Origin: Acetothermia bacterium UBA3571
Lineage (GTDB): Bacteria > Bipolaricaulota > Bipolaricaulia > Bipolaricaulales > Bipolaricaulaceae
Reading direction: 5' to 3'
NCBI GenBank assembly: GCA_002375995.1
Contig: DFNI01000011.1
Location: forward strand, 1 to 64,000
DNA: 64,000 nt
Positions within the stretch are counted from its first letter, which is position 1, and each line of letters starts with the position of its first letter. Position numbers and translations under genes: made by a program. Shown one piece after another: positions 49,340-58,364 of this stretch. The notes under the pieces were generated by a model. The model was given only the letters and a program-made list of their open reading frames with translations, ran no database searches and had not been told where the DNA came from.

Positions 49340-50495
49340 GCCCTCGGCAGAAGAGGACCGAAGCGAACCCCAGCGCGCTCACCCCCGCCATGGCCAGGAA
49401 CGCCCCCTTGAGGCCGAAGGGCGTGGCCAGGGCGCCGGAGAGGAGGGGGCCGAACATCCCCCCGAGGGCGCGGCTGGAGTCGAAGAGCCCCAGGATCTCC
49501 CCTTGGCGCTCTATAGGGACCCGATCCCCAAGGTGCGCGGTGGAACCGATGTACAGGGAGCTGAACGCGATCCCAAGCAGCGCAAATCCGAGCCCGATCC
49601 CCAATGGATCCCGAGAGATCGCGAATACCAACGGAACCAACACCGAGAGGCCGAACCCAGTGAGGAAAACGGCCCTCCTTCCGATGGCGTCGCTGATGCG
49701 GCCGAAAAGGAGCATCCCCACTACTTGGACGGCGTGGTTTAGGGCCGCCAGGGCCCCCATCGTCCCCGGAGATATCCCGAGCTCGGCCATGTAGACGTAG
49801 ATAAACGCGAAGAACCCCGTGGTGCCCATCTGGCGCAGAAGGGCCCCGACAAAGAGGGGCAAAAAACCGCTCTCAAGGAGCAAGCGGAACCCGGCCCGCC
49901 TGGTGTGGTCGCGCTCGATCTGGGCATGGGGAAGCGGGAGGAGGACGGCGAGGCCAAATAAGGGCAGCAAGGCAAGCGAGGAAAAGCTTCCGCGGAAGCC
50001 CAGCCACCCAAGAAGCGCCCCGGCGGCCAGCTTCCCGAACATGAGTCCCGCCGAGCGGGAGGCGGTGATGTAGGAGAGGTTCCGCCCGCGGTTCCGGGCG
50101 GAGCTCAAGCTCGAGATGAGGGCCATGGCCACCGCCGCGAGCCCTGCCCCGGCGAAGGCCCGCAGGAACCCGGCCCCGATGGCCAGGGACGCCGGGGGAA
50201 GGAGGGCCAGGCCCACTATTCCCACCACCCCCAACCCCATGGCGGAAAGGAGCAGGAATTTGTGGGGGAACCGATCGGACAACCTCCCCATGACAACGCC
50301 TCCCAACACGCTTCCCAAGGAGCGGGCACTGGTTCCCATGCCGATGAGGATATGCGAGGCCCCGAGGTACTTGAGGTAAAGCTGGAGGAGCATCCCCATG
50401 GCCGAGCCGGCGGTGTAGGAGGAGGCCAGTGCCATGGCCAGGGGAACGATCTGCTTCGCGATGCCGTTTTTTGTTTTTTCCACCGCGGTCCTCAT
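49314..50495 (-). CDS. Major facilitator superfamily transporter
   Basis: The 393-aa protein has 12 predicted helices and the MFS loop motif GGVVMGRLSDRFPHKFLLL after helix 2, with a related GRISDAIGRRAVFL in the second half. Substrate unknown; drug/H+ antiporter-like. The ATG at 50495 opens the conserved part; a GTG at 50516 adds seven residues. It is convergent with the ABC genes. Confidence 0.9.
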   Translation of the reverse strand: MRTAVEKTKNGIAKQIVPLAMALASSYTAGSAMGMLLQLYLKYLGASHILIGMGTSARSLGSVLGGVVMGRLSDRFPHKFLLLSAMGLGVVGIVGLALLPPASLAIGAGFLRAFAGAGLAAVAMALISSLSSARNRGRNLSYITASRSAGLMFGKLAAGALLGWLGFRGSFSSLALLPLFGLAVLLPLPHAQIERDHTRRAGFRLLLESGFLPLFVGALLRQMGTTGFFAFIYVYMAELGISPGTMGALAALNHAVQVVGMLLFGRISDAIGRRAVFLTGFGLSVLVPLVFAISRDPLGIGLGFALLGIAFSSLYIGSTAHLGDRVPIERQGEILGLFDSSRALGGMFGPLLSGALATPFGLKGAFLAMAGVSALGFASVLFCRGPRGAARSG

Positions 50496-50550
50496 GGGAG
50501 AAGGAGTGTAACCCACCGTTCCCCGGTACCCCAGTCGGGGAAGGAGGTAT

Positions 50551-50811
50551 TCAGAGGTACACGAAGTAACACACCTCCCACGCCGTCTTCAGGGACCACC
50601 CGAGGATGAGGGATAGATTAAGGACCGGAGCGATCCGTTTTCCTTTAACCATGATATAAAGCGGGCCTGCCAAGGCCAGAAGCCGCAAGGCGATCAAGGA
50701 GGGGAGCTTTCCCGCTTCGACCTGGGGCAGGTAAAAGAGGGCCCTGATGGATATCTGCAGGAGGAACAGGGCCAAAAATAGTTTGGGATTGAGCCCGTGG
50801 CTTCTGAACAT
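50551..50811 (-). CDS. Small hypothetical membrane protein (86 aa)
   Basis: The product has two or three hydrophobic segments (LFLALFLLQISIRALFYL, LIALRLLALAGPLYIMV, LNLSLILGWSL). I do not recognise it. The ATG at 50811 or 50820 is used since the longer frame runs antisense through the tRNA gene. It lies upstream of the MFS gene on the same strand with a 55-nt gap. Confidence 0.6.
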   Translation of the reverse strand: MFRSHGLNPKLFLALFLLQISIRALFYLPQVEAGKLPSLIALRLLALAGPLYIMVKGKRIAPVLNLSLILGWSLKTAWEVCYFVYL

Positions 50812-50972
50812 GCCCACCATCCGCCCAACCAAATATCTGGCCGCCAAAGTAGTCCCATTATATCCGCGAACCTTTCCCGCACTAGCCGCGATTGTCCCCT
50901 CGCGCCTCGGGTATGGCTTGCGGCGAGGTCCAAGCTGCCTCGGGACCCTTTTCGGGATAAAATATGAGTGCT

Positions 50973-51059
50973 GCGAAGGTGGCGGAATTGGCAGACGCGC
51001 TGGCCTTAGGAGCCAGTGCCCGTAAGGGCGTGCGGGTTCGACTCCCGCCCTTCGCACCA
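50973..51059 (+). tRNA. tRNA-Leu (anticodon UAG)
   Basis: The 87-nt gene has a 7-bp acceptor stem (GCGAAGG with CCTTCGC), anticodon stem CTGGC/GCCAG, loop CTTAGGA with anticodon TAG, a long variable arm (class II, GTGCCCGTAAGGGCGT), T-loop GTTCGAC and an encoded CCA. It reads CUN leucine codons. TAAAAT at 50958-50963 is a possible -10. A bidirectional terminator follows. Confidence 0.97.
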
Positions 51060-51089
51060 AATTCTGTGACAGGTGACACGTCATGGGTT

Positions 51090-51118
51090 AAAAAAGGGCG
51101 CCAAAGGCGCCCTTTTTT
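51090..51118. terminator. Bidirectional intrinsic terminator between tRNA-Leu and ctpA
   Basis: AAAAAA-GGGCGCC-AAA-GGCGCCC-TTTTTT (51090-51118) is symmetric: a 7-bp G/C stem flanked by A6 and T6, giving a U-run on either strand. It serves the tRNA (plus) and the protease gene (minus). Confidence 0.92.
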
Positions 51119-51144
51119 CCGATAATAAGGCCCTTTGGGCCCAG

Positions 51145-52284
51145 CTAGGGGGTACTCACGGGCTCCTTTTCCTTCACTTGGGAGAGGATCCACTCCACCG
51201 CGGCATCGATATCCGGGTCCCCCTCGGCATCGGGATCGTATTCCACCGGGATGTCGGGCTCTATTCCCACATCGTGGACCCGGTGTTTCGCCGGGGTCAG
51301 GTACTCCCCGGTGGTGAGCTTGAGGGCGCTCCCATCAGGGAATTCCCGCACGATCTGCTGGATCGCGCCCTTTCCGAAGGTCTTCCTCCCCACCAGGACC
51401 CCCACCCCGTGGTCTTTGATGGCCCCGGCCACGATTTCCGCCCCCGAGGCGGTCCCCTCGTTGACCAATACCGCCAAAGGCAAGTTGGGGAATGCGTTTC
51501 CCCGGGAATAGTAGGGGCGGAAGCCGTACACCGGCCCCTGAGCGTAGAGGATTACCCCCTCGTCCACGAAGAAGCTGGCCACGTCCACCGCCGAGGAGAG
51601 GAGCCCACCGGGGTTGTTGCGCAGATCCAAGATGATCCCATTGAGTTCATCCAGAGGCAGGGTATAAAGGGCCTTTCCCACCTCCGCCGGGGTCCGCTCG
51701 GCGAAAAGGATGATGCGGATATACGCGATCTTCTTGTCTTCCCAGTACTCGGAAAGGACGGGCTGGATCACGATGCGGGCCCGGACCAGCGTCACTTCCC
51801 GCTCCTCCCCCTCCGGACTCACCACGGTGAGGGTCACTTCCGTCCCCTCGGGGCCCCGGATCATGGAGGAGACCTCCTCCAAGGTCAAGCCCTCGGTGGG
51901 GACTCCGTCCACGGCCTTAATCCAGTCCCCGGAGCGGATGCCCGCGTTATAGGCCGGGGTGTCGGGGAACGGCGTTACCACGGTCACCTTCCCTTTCTTG
52001 ATGGCGATCTCCATCCCCACCCCGGTGTATTCGCCTTCCACTGCCTCCTGCCATTTCTGGTACTCCTCGGGGGTGAAGAAGACCGAGTAGGGATCGCCCA
52101 GCGCCTCCACCATCCCCTTCATCGCCCCATACAGGAGGTCTTTCTCGGTCACGTCCTCGACCCGGTAGTAGTAATAGCGGATGAGCTCGTAGATCTCTTC
52201 CAACGGTGCGAACAAGCCCGTCTTCTTCGGTGCCGCGATGACGATGAAAGAGACGAGGAGGACCGCCAATAACGCCCTACGCAT
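51145..52284 (-). CDS. Carboxy-terminal processing protease, S41 family
   Basis: The 379-aa exported protease has a signal or anchor segment (about 1-18), the N-terminal S41 helices (ALGDPYSVFFTPEEY), a PDZ domain (TGVGMEIAIKKGKVTVV, GIRSGDWIKAVDG) and the catalytic core with Ser in VNEGTASGAEIVAGA and Lys in VGRKTFGKGAIQ, plus LDLRNNPGGLL. It degrades or trims extracytoplasmic proteins. It is 16 nt downstream of the PFK gene, at the end of the sugar operon. Confidence 0.95.
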   Translation of the reverse strand: MRRALLAVLLVSFIVIAAPKKTGLFAPLEEIYELIRYYYYRVEDVTEKDLLYGAMKGMVEALGDPYSVFFTPEEYQKWQEAVEGEYTGVGMEIAIKKGKVTVVTPFPDTPAYNAGIRSGDWIKAVDGVPTEGLTLEEVSSMIRGPEGTEVTLTVVSPEGEEREVTLVRARIVIQPVLSEYWEDKKIAYIRIILFAERTPAEVGKALYTLPLDELNGIILDLRNNPGGLLSSAVDVASFFVDEGVILYAQGPVYGFRPYYSRGNAFPNLPLAVLVNEGTASGAEIVAGAIKDHGVGVLVGRKTFGKGAIQQIVREFPDGSALKLTTGEYLTPAKHRVHDVGIEPDIPVEYDPDAEGDPDIDAAVEWILSQVKEKEPVSTP

Positions 52285-52300
52285 CACACATCACCCGCCC

Positions 52301-53371
52301 TCAATAGAATATCTCCGCGAGCTCGATGAGCTCGTCGGGCACAAGCCTAGGGGAGTTGGCCGCCACCTCCTCCAACGGGACGGGCACTACCCGCTCCCCC
52401 TGGAGTCCCACCATCACCCCGGATTTGCCCTCGAGGGCGAACTCCACCGCCTTCACCCCGAGGCGAATGGCCAAGAGCCTGTCGAACGCGGTGGCGATGC
52501 CCCCGCGCTGGAGGTACGCCAGCACCGTCACCCGGGGGGTAAGGGCGAGCTCGTCTTTGTGCTCCCTCAGGCGCGCGGCGAGCCAGTATCCAATCCCCCC
52601 CAGCTGCACGTGGCCGAAGGCATCCACCTCCCCTTGGGTGACCTGTTTTCCCCCCAGCTCCACCGGCCGTGCGCCCTCCGCTACCACGATGATGGAGAAT
52701 CTCTTTCCCAGCTCAAGCCGTTTTTTTAGGCGCGCCACCACGTCCGCCACTGAGAAGGGGCGCTCGGGGATCAGGATCACGTCGGCCCCACCGGCCATGC
52801 CGCCCAGCACCGCGATCCAGCCTGCATCCCTCCCCATCACCTCCACGATCATCGCCCGGTGGTGGGCATGGGAGGTGGTGTGGAGGCGGTCCAAGGCCTC
52901 GGTGACGATGGAGAGGGCGGTGGGGAAACCAATGGAATAATCGGTGCCCCAAAGGTCATTATCGATGGTCTGGGGGATGCCAACGGCCCTGATCCCCTCC
53001 GGGATGAGATGGGCCGCTACCCCCAGGGTATCGTCGCCCCCGATGGCGATCAGACAGTCGAGCTCGTGGCGCTCGAAGGTGGCGAGGACCTTGTCTACTT
53101 TATCGGTACGCTCCCACACCGTTTCCCCGTCCTTCTTGACCTTTTTGAACGGGTTGGTGCGGGAGGTACCCAGTATGGTCCCCCCCTGGGGGAGGATCCC
53201 CGAGACCTCCTTCAAGCCCAGGGGCATGGGAAGGTCATCGAGCAGTCCCCTCCAGCCGTCCTGGAAGCCGATTACCTCAACTCCTTCCTCATGGGCCTTG
53301 CGCACGATGGCCCGAAGGCACGCGTTTATCCCCGGGGAGTCGCCGCCTCCGGTAAGTACCCCGATCCGCAT
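52301..53371 (-). CDS. Phosphofructokinase family enzyme, probably PPi-linked
   Basis: The 356-aa enzyme phosphorylates fructose-6-phosphate. It has GGGDSPGINA at the N-terminus, GGDDT (111-115) where ATP-dependent enzymes have GGDGS, PQTIDND (133-139) with the catalytic Asp, and MGRDAG. Asp in place of Gly in GGDD blocks the ATP alpha-phosphate pocket in known enzymes and marks PPi users, but the second marker (Lys in PKTIDND) is Gln here. Donor is therefore ambiguous, most likely PPi. It follows the aldolase gene by 12 nt. Confidence 0.93.
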   Translation of the reverse strand: MRIGVLTGGGDSPGINACLRAIVRKAHEEGVEVIGFQDGWRGLLDDLPMPLGLKEVSGILPQGGTILGTSRTNPFKKVKKDGETVWERTDKVDKVLATFERHELDCLIAIGGDDTLGVAAHLIPEGIRAVGIPQTIDNDLWGTDYSIGFPTALSIVTEALDRLHTTSHAHHRAMIVEVMGRDAGWIAVLGGMAGGADVILIPERPFSVADVVARLKKRLELGKRFSIIVVAEGARPVELGGKQVTQGEVDAFGHVQLGGIGYWLAARLREHKDELALTPRVTVLAYLQRGGIATAFDRLLAIRLGVKAVEFALEGKSGVMVGLQGERVVPVPLEEVAANSPRLVPDELIELAEIFY

Positions 53372-53383
53372 CCCTTACCTCCT

Positions 53384-54472
53384 TCAGCTTCCGAAGCCGG
53401 GATAATCCTTGTACCAGTTAGGGCCAGCTCCCCTGAGCTCTACATTCGGGAAGCCCTTGAAGGCCTCAGTATCCCAGAACGGGGTTGCCGCTTCCGATGC
53501 GGCATAGAGTTTCCTGAAGTTCTCGGTACCCCCTGTCTCGAGCCACTGCTCCACCGCATCGAGATCCGGGTAGTAATCCACACAGTACTTCCACAGGGCC
53601 CGACCACACAAAAACCCCGAGGCCCCGCACCGGGAGGCGATCTCCACCTCCTCTAGAAATTCCTCGATTCCCACCCCTGCCGAGAGGATCACCCAGGGGA
53701 CCTTGGAGAGCTTCGTCACCTCCCGGCAGAAATCCTCCACCTCGGAGAGGTTGTATACCGGTTCCCGTTTCACTCCGTCGAAGGCCCCGTCCGCGTACTC
53801 CTTGCAGTACTTGAGGTCGGCGGGGAACTCCACCTTGAGGACATCCACCTTGTACTCGGGCTTGGCGAACTCGGCCACGTAGTCGAAGACGAGTTTCGGC
53901 TTCCTTTTGGCGTAGACGGGGGAGTCCTTGTCCTCGTCTTCCTTGAAGGGGTAGGAGACGATCTCCAGCACATAGGGGATATCGTACTTGGCGCACTCTT
54001 CGCCCACCGCCTTGGCGATCTTTTGCTGGTGCTCCACTACCTCCGGGGAGCCGTCGTGGCGGTAATACAAGAGGAGTTTCACTCCATCCGCGCCGGCCCG
54101 CTTGACCTTCTCCACTCCCCAACCTTCCAGGAGCCGGGTCTTCCGCTCCTTTTCCCCGGCTCCGGAGGCCAAATACCCCGTCTCCTCCACCGCCAAAAGC
54201 AGCCCCACCTCAGGGGGCAGGTACTTGGCGGCGATGGGATACCCGTACCCGGGGTCGATCAGGGTAGCGCTGGAGTAGGGGGAGAGGACCTTGACGATGA
54301 GCTTCTTGATCTGGGCCAGGTCCTCGTAGGTAGCCTCTTCCCCGGTGGCTTTCTTTATCATGCGCTTGAGGGATCCCCGCTGGTCGATGGCCATCATGCG
54401 GAAGCGTCCCTCGTCGTCAGCCAGCCTGAGGAGCCCCCTCAGCTTTCCCGCGGATATCTCCACCCTTTCCAC
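53384..54472 (-). CDS. LacD-type class I tagatose/fructose-bisphosphate aldolase
   Basis: The 362-aa protein matches LacD-like Schiff-base aldolases: RFRMMAIDQRGSLKRMI, TLIDPGYGYPI, GADGVKLLLYYRHD with the catalytic Lys, VLEIVSYP, and the phosphate site ILSAGVG, GASGFLCGRALWK. Substrate may be tagatose-1,6-bisphosphate or fructose-1,6-bisphosphate; placed between galT and PFK, it could serve both galactose entry and glycolysis. ATG 54472 precedes the RLADDEGRF region at normal length. Confidence 0.92.
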   Translation of the reverse strand: MERVEISAGKLRGLLRLADDEGRFRMMAIDQRGSLKRMIKKATGEEATYEDLAQIKKLIVKVLSPYSSATLIDPGYGYPIAAKYLPPEVGLLLAVEETGYLASGAGEKERKTRLLEGWGVEKVKRAGADGVKLLLYYRHDGSPEVVEHQQKIAKAVGEECAKYDIPYVLEIVSYPFKEDEDKDSPVYAKRKPKLVFDYVAEFAKPEYKVDVLKVEFPADLKYCKEYADGAFDGVKREPVYNLSEVEDFCREVTKLSKVPWVILSAGVGIEEFLEEVEIASRCGASGFLCGRALWKYCVDYYPDLDAVEQWLETGGTENFRKLYAASEAATPFWDTEAFKGFPNVELRGAGPNWYKDYPGFGS

Positions 54473-54541
54473 GTCACACCTCCTGAATCTCCTCGTTTTT
54501 TGGATCCCGCAAGGATAGCGCCCTCGGCCAACGTTTGCACC

Positions 54542-55570
54542 TTAGGCGCCGACCGGTTCCGCCTCCCGCAAGTACCGTGCCGCCTCTTCGGGGGGCATGG
54601 GGTTGATGTAGAAACCGGTGCCCCACTCGAAGCCCGCTACCTGGGTCAGCCGCGGGATGATCTCGATGTGCCAGTGGTAGTCGTATTGCAGCGTGGCCCA
54701 GTAATCCGGCCGGCCGGGGCGGGGAACGGGGTTGGGGGCGTTCTGGAGCACGAAGTTGAACGGCGGATCTCCCAAAAGGGCTTTGAGCTTCCCCAAGGTG
54801 CGCTTCAGGGCCCGCGCCAGGCCCCGGATGTGCTCGGGGGTTATCTGGGTGAAGTCGTGGGAGTGGTAGCGCGGGTAGATGTGGACCTCGAAGGGGAAGC
54901 GCGAATCGAAGGGAGCCCAGATGATGTAGCCGTCCAATTCCTCCACGATCCTCTCCCCCAACCGAAGCTCCGCTAACAGCATGTCACAGAAGATGCAGCG
55001 CTCTTTCTTGGCGTAGTAATCCCGGGCCGCTTCCAGCCTGTCCCTCACGTCTTTGGGGGTGACCGGGGTGGCGATGATCTGGGAGTGAGCGTGGGAAAGG
55101 GACGCCCCTGCCTGTGGACCGTGGTTTTTGAAAAGGAGGACGTAGCGGTGCCAGGGGTTCGCCATCAATTCTCGGAGCCTCGCCACATACGTCTCTATCA
55201 CCCTCACCACGTGTTCCAAAGGGAGGTCGGCGAGGTCCGCTTCGTGGTCTGGGGTCTCGATCACTACTTCGTGTGCTCCTACTCCGTTCATCTTGTCGAA
55301 GAAACCCACCACCGCTTCCCGGCCGAGCTCAGGATATGAGGTGAGGGCGGGAAACTTGTTCGGCACCACCCGCACCGCCCAGCCCCCTTCCCTCCCAGGT
55401 ACTCGGTAGATCTCAGGCGGGGTCATGTGTTCGTTCCCCGGGCAGAAGGGGCATTTCGCCGGATCGTCCTTTTTGGGAGGGTCGGTGCGATAGTCGGTGG
55501 GGCGCTTGGCCCGTTCAGGGGCGATGATCACCCAACGATCGGTTATGGGACCGCGTCGCAATTCCGGCAT
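54542..55570 (-). CDS. galT: Galactose-1-phosphate uridylyltransferase
   Basis: GalT exchanges UMP between UDP-glucose and galactose-1-phosphate in the Leloir pathway. The 342-aa product has zinc cysteines CPFC (about 40-43) and CIFC region, the active-site HAHSQ (SLSHAHSQIIA), and FPFEVHIYPRYH in the second half. Full length. It sits 13 nt after glgC in the same operon. Confidence 0.95.
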   Translation of the reverse strand: MPELRRGPITDRWVIIAPERAKRPTDYRTDPPKKDDPAKCPFCPGNEHMTPPEIYRVPGREGGWAVRVVPNKFPALTSYPELGREAVVGFFDKMNGVGAHEVVIETPDHEADLADLPLEHVVRVIETYVARLRELMANPWHRYVLLFKNHGPQAGASLSHAHSQIIATPVTPKDVRDRLEAARDYYAKKERCIFCDMLLAELRLGERIVEELDGYIIWAPFDSRFPFEVHIYPRYHSHDFTQITPEHIRGLARALKRTLGKLKALLGDPPFNFVLQNAPNPVPRPGRPDYWATLQYDYHWHIEIIPRLTQVAGFEWGTGFYINPMPPEEAARYLREAEPVGA

Positions 55571-55583
55571 CCCTTACCTCCTT

Positions 55584-56816
55584 TCACAGTATCTCTTCCT
55601 TCGGTATCACCACGATCCCCCTTTCGGTTACGTGAAACCTCGCCCGGTCCTTTTCCAGATCCTCCCCGAGTGTGAAACCTGCCGGAACCTTTACGTTCTT
55701 GTCGATAATGGCCCGCCGGATCACCGCTCCCCGCCCCACCTCAACCCCCGAAAAGAGAACCGACTCCTCCACCCGGGCGTGACTGTGGACCTTGACTCCT
55801 GGGGAGAGCACGGACCGGACCACGGTGCCCCCCGAGACGATGGACCCGGGGGAGAGGAGGGAGTTGAGGGCTATCCCCTTCCTTCGGGGTTCGTCGTGCA
55901 CCGTCTTGGCCGGGGGCCAGGGCTCCCGGTAGGTGTGGATGGGCCAGGATCGGTCGTAGAGGTCGAACCGGGGGACCACCGCCACGAGGTCCATGTGGGC
56001 TTCCCAGAAGGAGTCCAGCGTCCCCACATCCCGCCAGTAGGGGGTCGGATTGCGGTTGGCCCGCTCAAACGGGAAGACAAACACTTCCCTCCCCTCGGCC
56101 AACATTCCGGGGATGACGTCTCGCCCGAAATCGTGGGAGGAATCCGCGTCGGCGGCGTCGGCCCGCAGGGCTCCTTCCAGGGCCTTGGGGGAGAAGGCGT
56201 AGATCCCCATGGAGGCCAAGCACATCCCCGGATCGTCCGGGTCCGGGGTCGGGTCCTCCGGCTTCTCCTGGAAGGAAAGGGCCCGGCCATCCCCGCCCAC
56301 CGCGAACACCCCGAACCGGCTGCGGGCCTCGTCCCGGGGTACCCGAATTGCTGCCACGGTGAGGTCGGCCCCGGCCTCCCGGTGGAAGCGGAGCATCTCG
56401 CGGTAGTCCATTTTGTAGACGTGATCGCCCGCGAGGACGAGGATGGTCTCCGGCTCCCCCCACTCGTAGGTATACCGCTCCACCGAATACCAGTTCTGCC
56501 AGATGGCGTCCGCGGTCCCACGGTACCAGTCGGCTCCATCGGTGCGCTGCTGCGGGGGCACCGGGGCGATGAACTCCCCCATAGCGGGGTTGAAGATGCT
56601 CCAGCCCAACCGGATGTGGCGCTCGAGGGAGAGGGATTTGTACTGGGTGAGGACGTAGATCCGGCGGAGCCCGGAGTGGAGACAGTTGGAGAGGGTGAAG
56701 TCAATGATCCGATACACACCCCCGAAGGGCACGGCAGGCTTGGTGCGGTCCCGGGTCAGGGGATGTAACCTTTCCCCCCTGCCGCCGGCCAAGATGAAGG
56801 TCAACACTCCACCCAT
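55584..56816 (-). CDS. glgC: Glucose-1-phosphate adenylyltransferase
   Basis: GlgC makes ADP-glucose for glycogen. The 410-aa product has the nucleotidyl loop FILAGGRGERLHPLTRDRTKPAVPFGG, IIDFTLSNCLHSGL, YRGTADAIWQNWY, LAGDHVYKMDY, and FEEKPE-type SFQEKPED, plus a left-handed beta-helix tail (GSIVSGGTVVRSVLSPGV). ATG 56816 precedes the conserved VLTFILAGG with GGAGAGGA upstream. First gene of the sugar operon. Confidence 0.96.
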   Translation of the reverse strand: MGGVLTFILAGGRGERLHPLTRDRTKPAVPFGGVYRIIDFTLSNCLHSGLRRIYVLTQYKSLSLERHIRLGWSIFNPAMGEFIAPVPPQQRTDGADWYRGTADAIWQNWYSVERYTYEWGEPETILVLAGDHVYKMDYREMLRFHREAGADLTVAAIRVPRDEARSRFGVFAVGGDGRALSFQEKPEDPTPDPDDPGMCLASMGIYAFSPKALEGALRADAADADSSHDFGRDVIPGMLAEGREVFVFPFERANRNPTPYWRDVGTLDSFWEAHMDLVAVVPRFDLYDRSWPIHTYREPWPPAKTVHDEPRRKGIALNSLLSPGSIVSGGTVVRSVLSPGVKVHSHARVEESVLFSGVEVGRGAVIRRAIIDKNVKVPAGFTLGEDLEKDRARFHVTERGIVVIPKEEIL

Positions 56817-56888
56817 CTCTACATCCTCTCCCAAAGCACGGACGCCCTCACTCTCAAGGGAGTGAGGCCGATATGAAAACGAACCCGT

Positions 56889-57704
56889 TCAAGCCCCTAC
56901 CACGTCTAAGGTGATGATCTCTAATCCCCGCTCCCGCAAGGCCGAGAGGAAGGGGTTGATCCCCAGGGAATCGGCGGCGATGTGGCCTACTACGATTAGG
57001 TTCTTGTTCGGGAATTCCTCGGCGAGCCTGCGGACGGCGGAGTCGGCACAGTGGATGTAAATTACGGTGTCGATTCCGTGCTTGAAAGCACACGCAGCCA
57101 CGGGATACCCACCGTTGGTCCCGGCGCCGTGGAACACCCCCGCTTTTCCAATCCGGTTCTTTGGGGATCCGAGTCGGATCTCTATTTCGGTGGCTGCGGA
57201 AGCGAACTCCTCGTACTTCTTTAGCCTCGCAACCAGCTCCTCCACGGTCGCTTCCGGGGAGACCTTCCCCACGGCCTCCACCAGGCGTTTCCGTCCTATC
57301 TCGTCCAACGGCGTGTGGATTCCCACAAGCGGGATCCCCAAGGCCTCCGCCGCCGCGGGGACGTGGGGGTAGTTGGCGGCGTGGTCCCGGGCGGCGAACT
57401 CCCTCACCAGCTCTTCCACCGCTTTCCTCGCTTGTTCCTCCGGGATTCCGTACGAAACCAGGAGGTCCACGTGGCGCCAGAGGACCTCGTGCCAGCGGAG
57501 CCGGGGCTGTCCTCCGGGGGGATGGTGGACGATCACCCCCGTGGCCCCGAGTTCTCGCGCCAAAAGGAGATCCCCCACTCCCACGTCGATGGCGAAGAGC
57601 GCCGTCTTTCCCAACTCACCGGGAACTAAAACCCCGGAATCTGCCGGGACCTCCGTGAGGCCGGAAAGCTCCAACGCCAATCGCAACGCTTCATCGGTTC
57701 GCAA
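56889..57704 (-). CDS. Nif3-like dinuclear metal-centre protein
   Basis: The 271-aa protein fits the NIF3 family: HHPPGG early ligand site, VGIHTPLDEIG, and the C-terminal GAGTNGGYPVAACAFKHGIDTVI with IVVGHIAADSLGINPF containing the second His pair. These proteins may be GTP cyclohydrolase-like or hydrolases; role uncertain. It overlaps hpt by 14 nt. Confidence 0.85.
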   Translation of the reverse strand: MRTDEALRLALELSGLTEVPADSGVLVPGELGKTALFAIDVGVGDLLLARELGATGVIVHHPPGGQPRLRWHEVLWRHVDLLVSYGIPEEQARKAVEELVREFAARDHAANYPHVPAAAEALGIPLVGIHTPLDEIGRKRLVEAVGKVSPEATVEELVARLKKYEEFASAATEIEIRLGSPKNRIGKAGVFHGAGTNGGYPVAACAFKHGIDTVIYIHCADSAVRRLAEEFPNKNLIVVGHIAADSLGINPFLSALRERGLEIITLDVVGA

Positions 57705-58287
57705 CGCGCGCCTCCTCGTAGATCTCTCGCTTCAGTACCCCGATGAAGGGGAGGTTTCGGTAGAGCTCGGCGTAATCGAGGCCATAGCCCACCACGAACA
57801 CGTTCTCGGGAATGGTGAAGCCCACGTAGTGGACCGGGACCTCCACCTCGCGGCGGACGGGCTTGTCGATGAGGGTGCAGACCCGGACGCTGGCGGGCGC
57901 ACGGGCGCGGAAAAGGCGCAGGATGTGATCCAGGGTATTGCCGGTGTCCACGATATCTTCCACGATAAGCACATCTCGCTGGGAGATGGAGCGATCCAGA
58001 TCCTTTATGATCCGCACTTCCCCGGGGCTTGTCCCGTTGCGATAGCTTGAGACGGACATGAAATCGTACTCCAAAGGAAGATCCACGGCACGGATCAAAT
58101 CGGCGAGGAAGGGTATGGCACCTTTCAGGATCCCCACTACAAGGAGGGGCCTCCCGTACGGATCCTTTGCCGCGCCGTTTCTGTAGTCCCGGGCGATCTC
58201 TTGCCCCAGGACCCGGACCCGGGCGGCTATCTCCTCGGGGGTAATGAGCACACGTTCGATTTCCTCTTTCAGGCCCTTCACAGCCAT
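57691..58287 (-). CDS. hpt: Hypoxanthine phosphoribosyltransferase
   Basis: The 198-aa enzyme salvages hypoxanthine or guanine. PRPP loop: VLIVEDIVDTGNTLDHIL; early PPi loop GILKGAIPF; flexible loop SVSSYRNGTSPGEV; C-terminal FVVGYGLDYAELYRNLPFIGVLK. ATG 58287 is preferred over one at 58299. It is divergent from the MATE gene. Confidence 0.95.
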   Translation of the reverse strand: MAVKGLKEEIERVLITPEEIAARVRVLGQEIARDYRNGAAKDPYGRPLLVVGILKGAIPFLADLIRAVDLPLEYDFMSVSSYRNGTSPGEVRIIKDLDRSISQRDVLIVEDIVDTGNTLDHILRLFRARAPASVRVCTLIDKPVRREVEVPVHYVGFTIPENVFVVGYGLDYAELYRNLPFIGVLKREIYEEARVANR

Positions 58288-58364
58288 GATAATACTCAAA
58301 AATCCTTTGCGCTCAGCATCCCGAGGATTTCGGATAGAATTGCTATTCGCGAGAAGGGGGGAAA

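Noticed and set aside
50812..51084. Upstream extension of the small membrane protein gene
   Set aside because: It would run antisense through the complete tRNA-Leu gene.
55497..56768. 423-aa plus-strand frame opposite glgC
   Set aside because: Shadow of glgC, which has all catalytic motifs on the minus strand.
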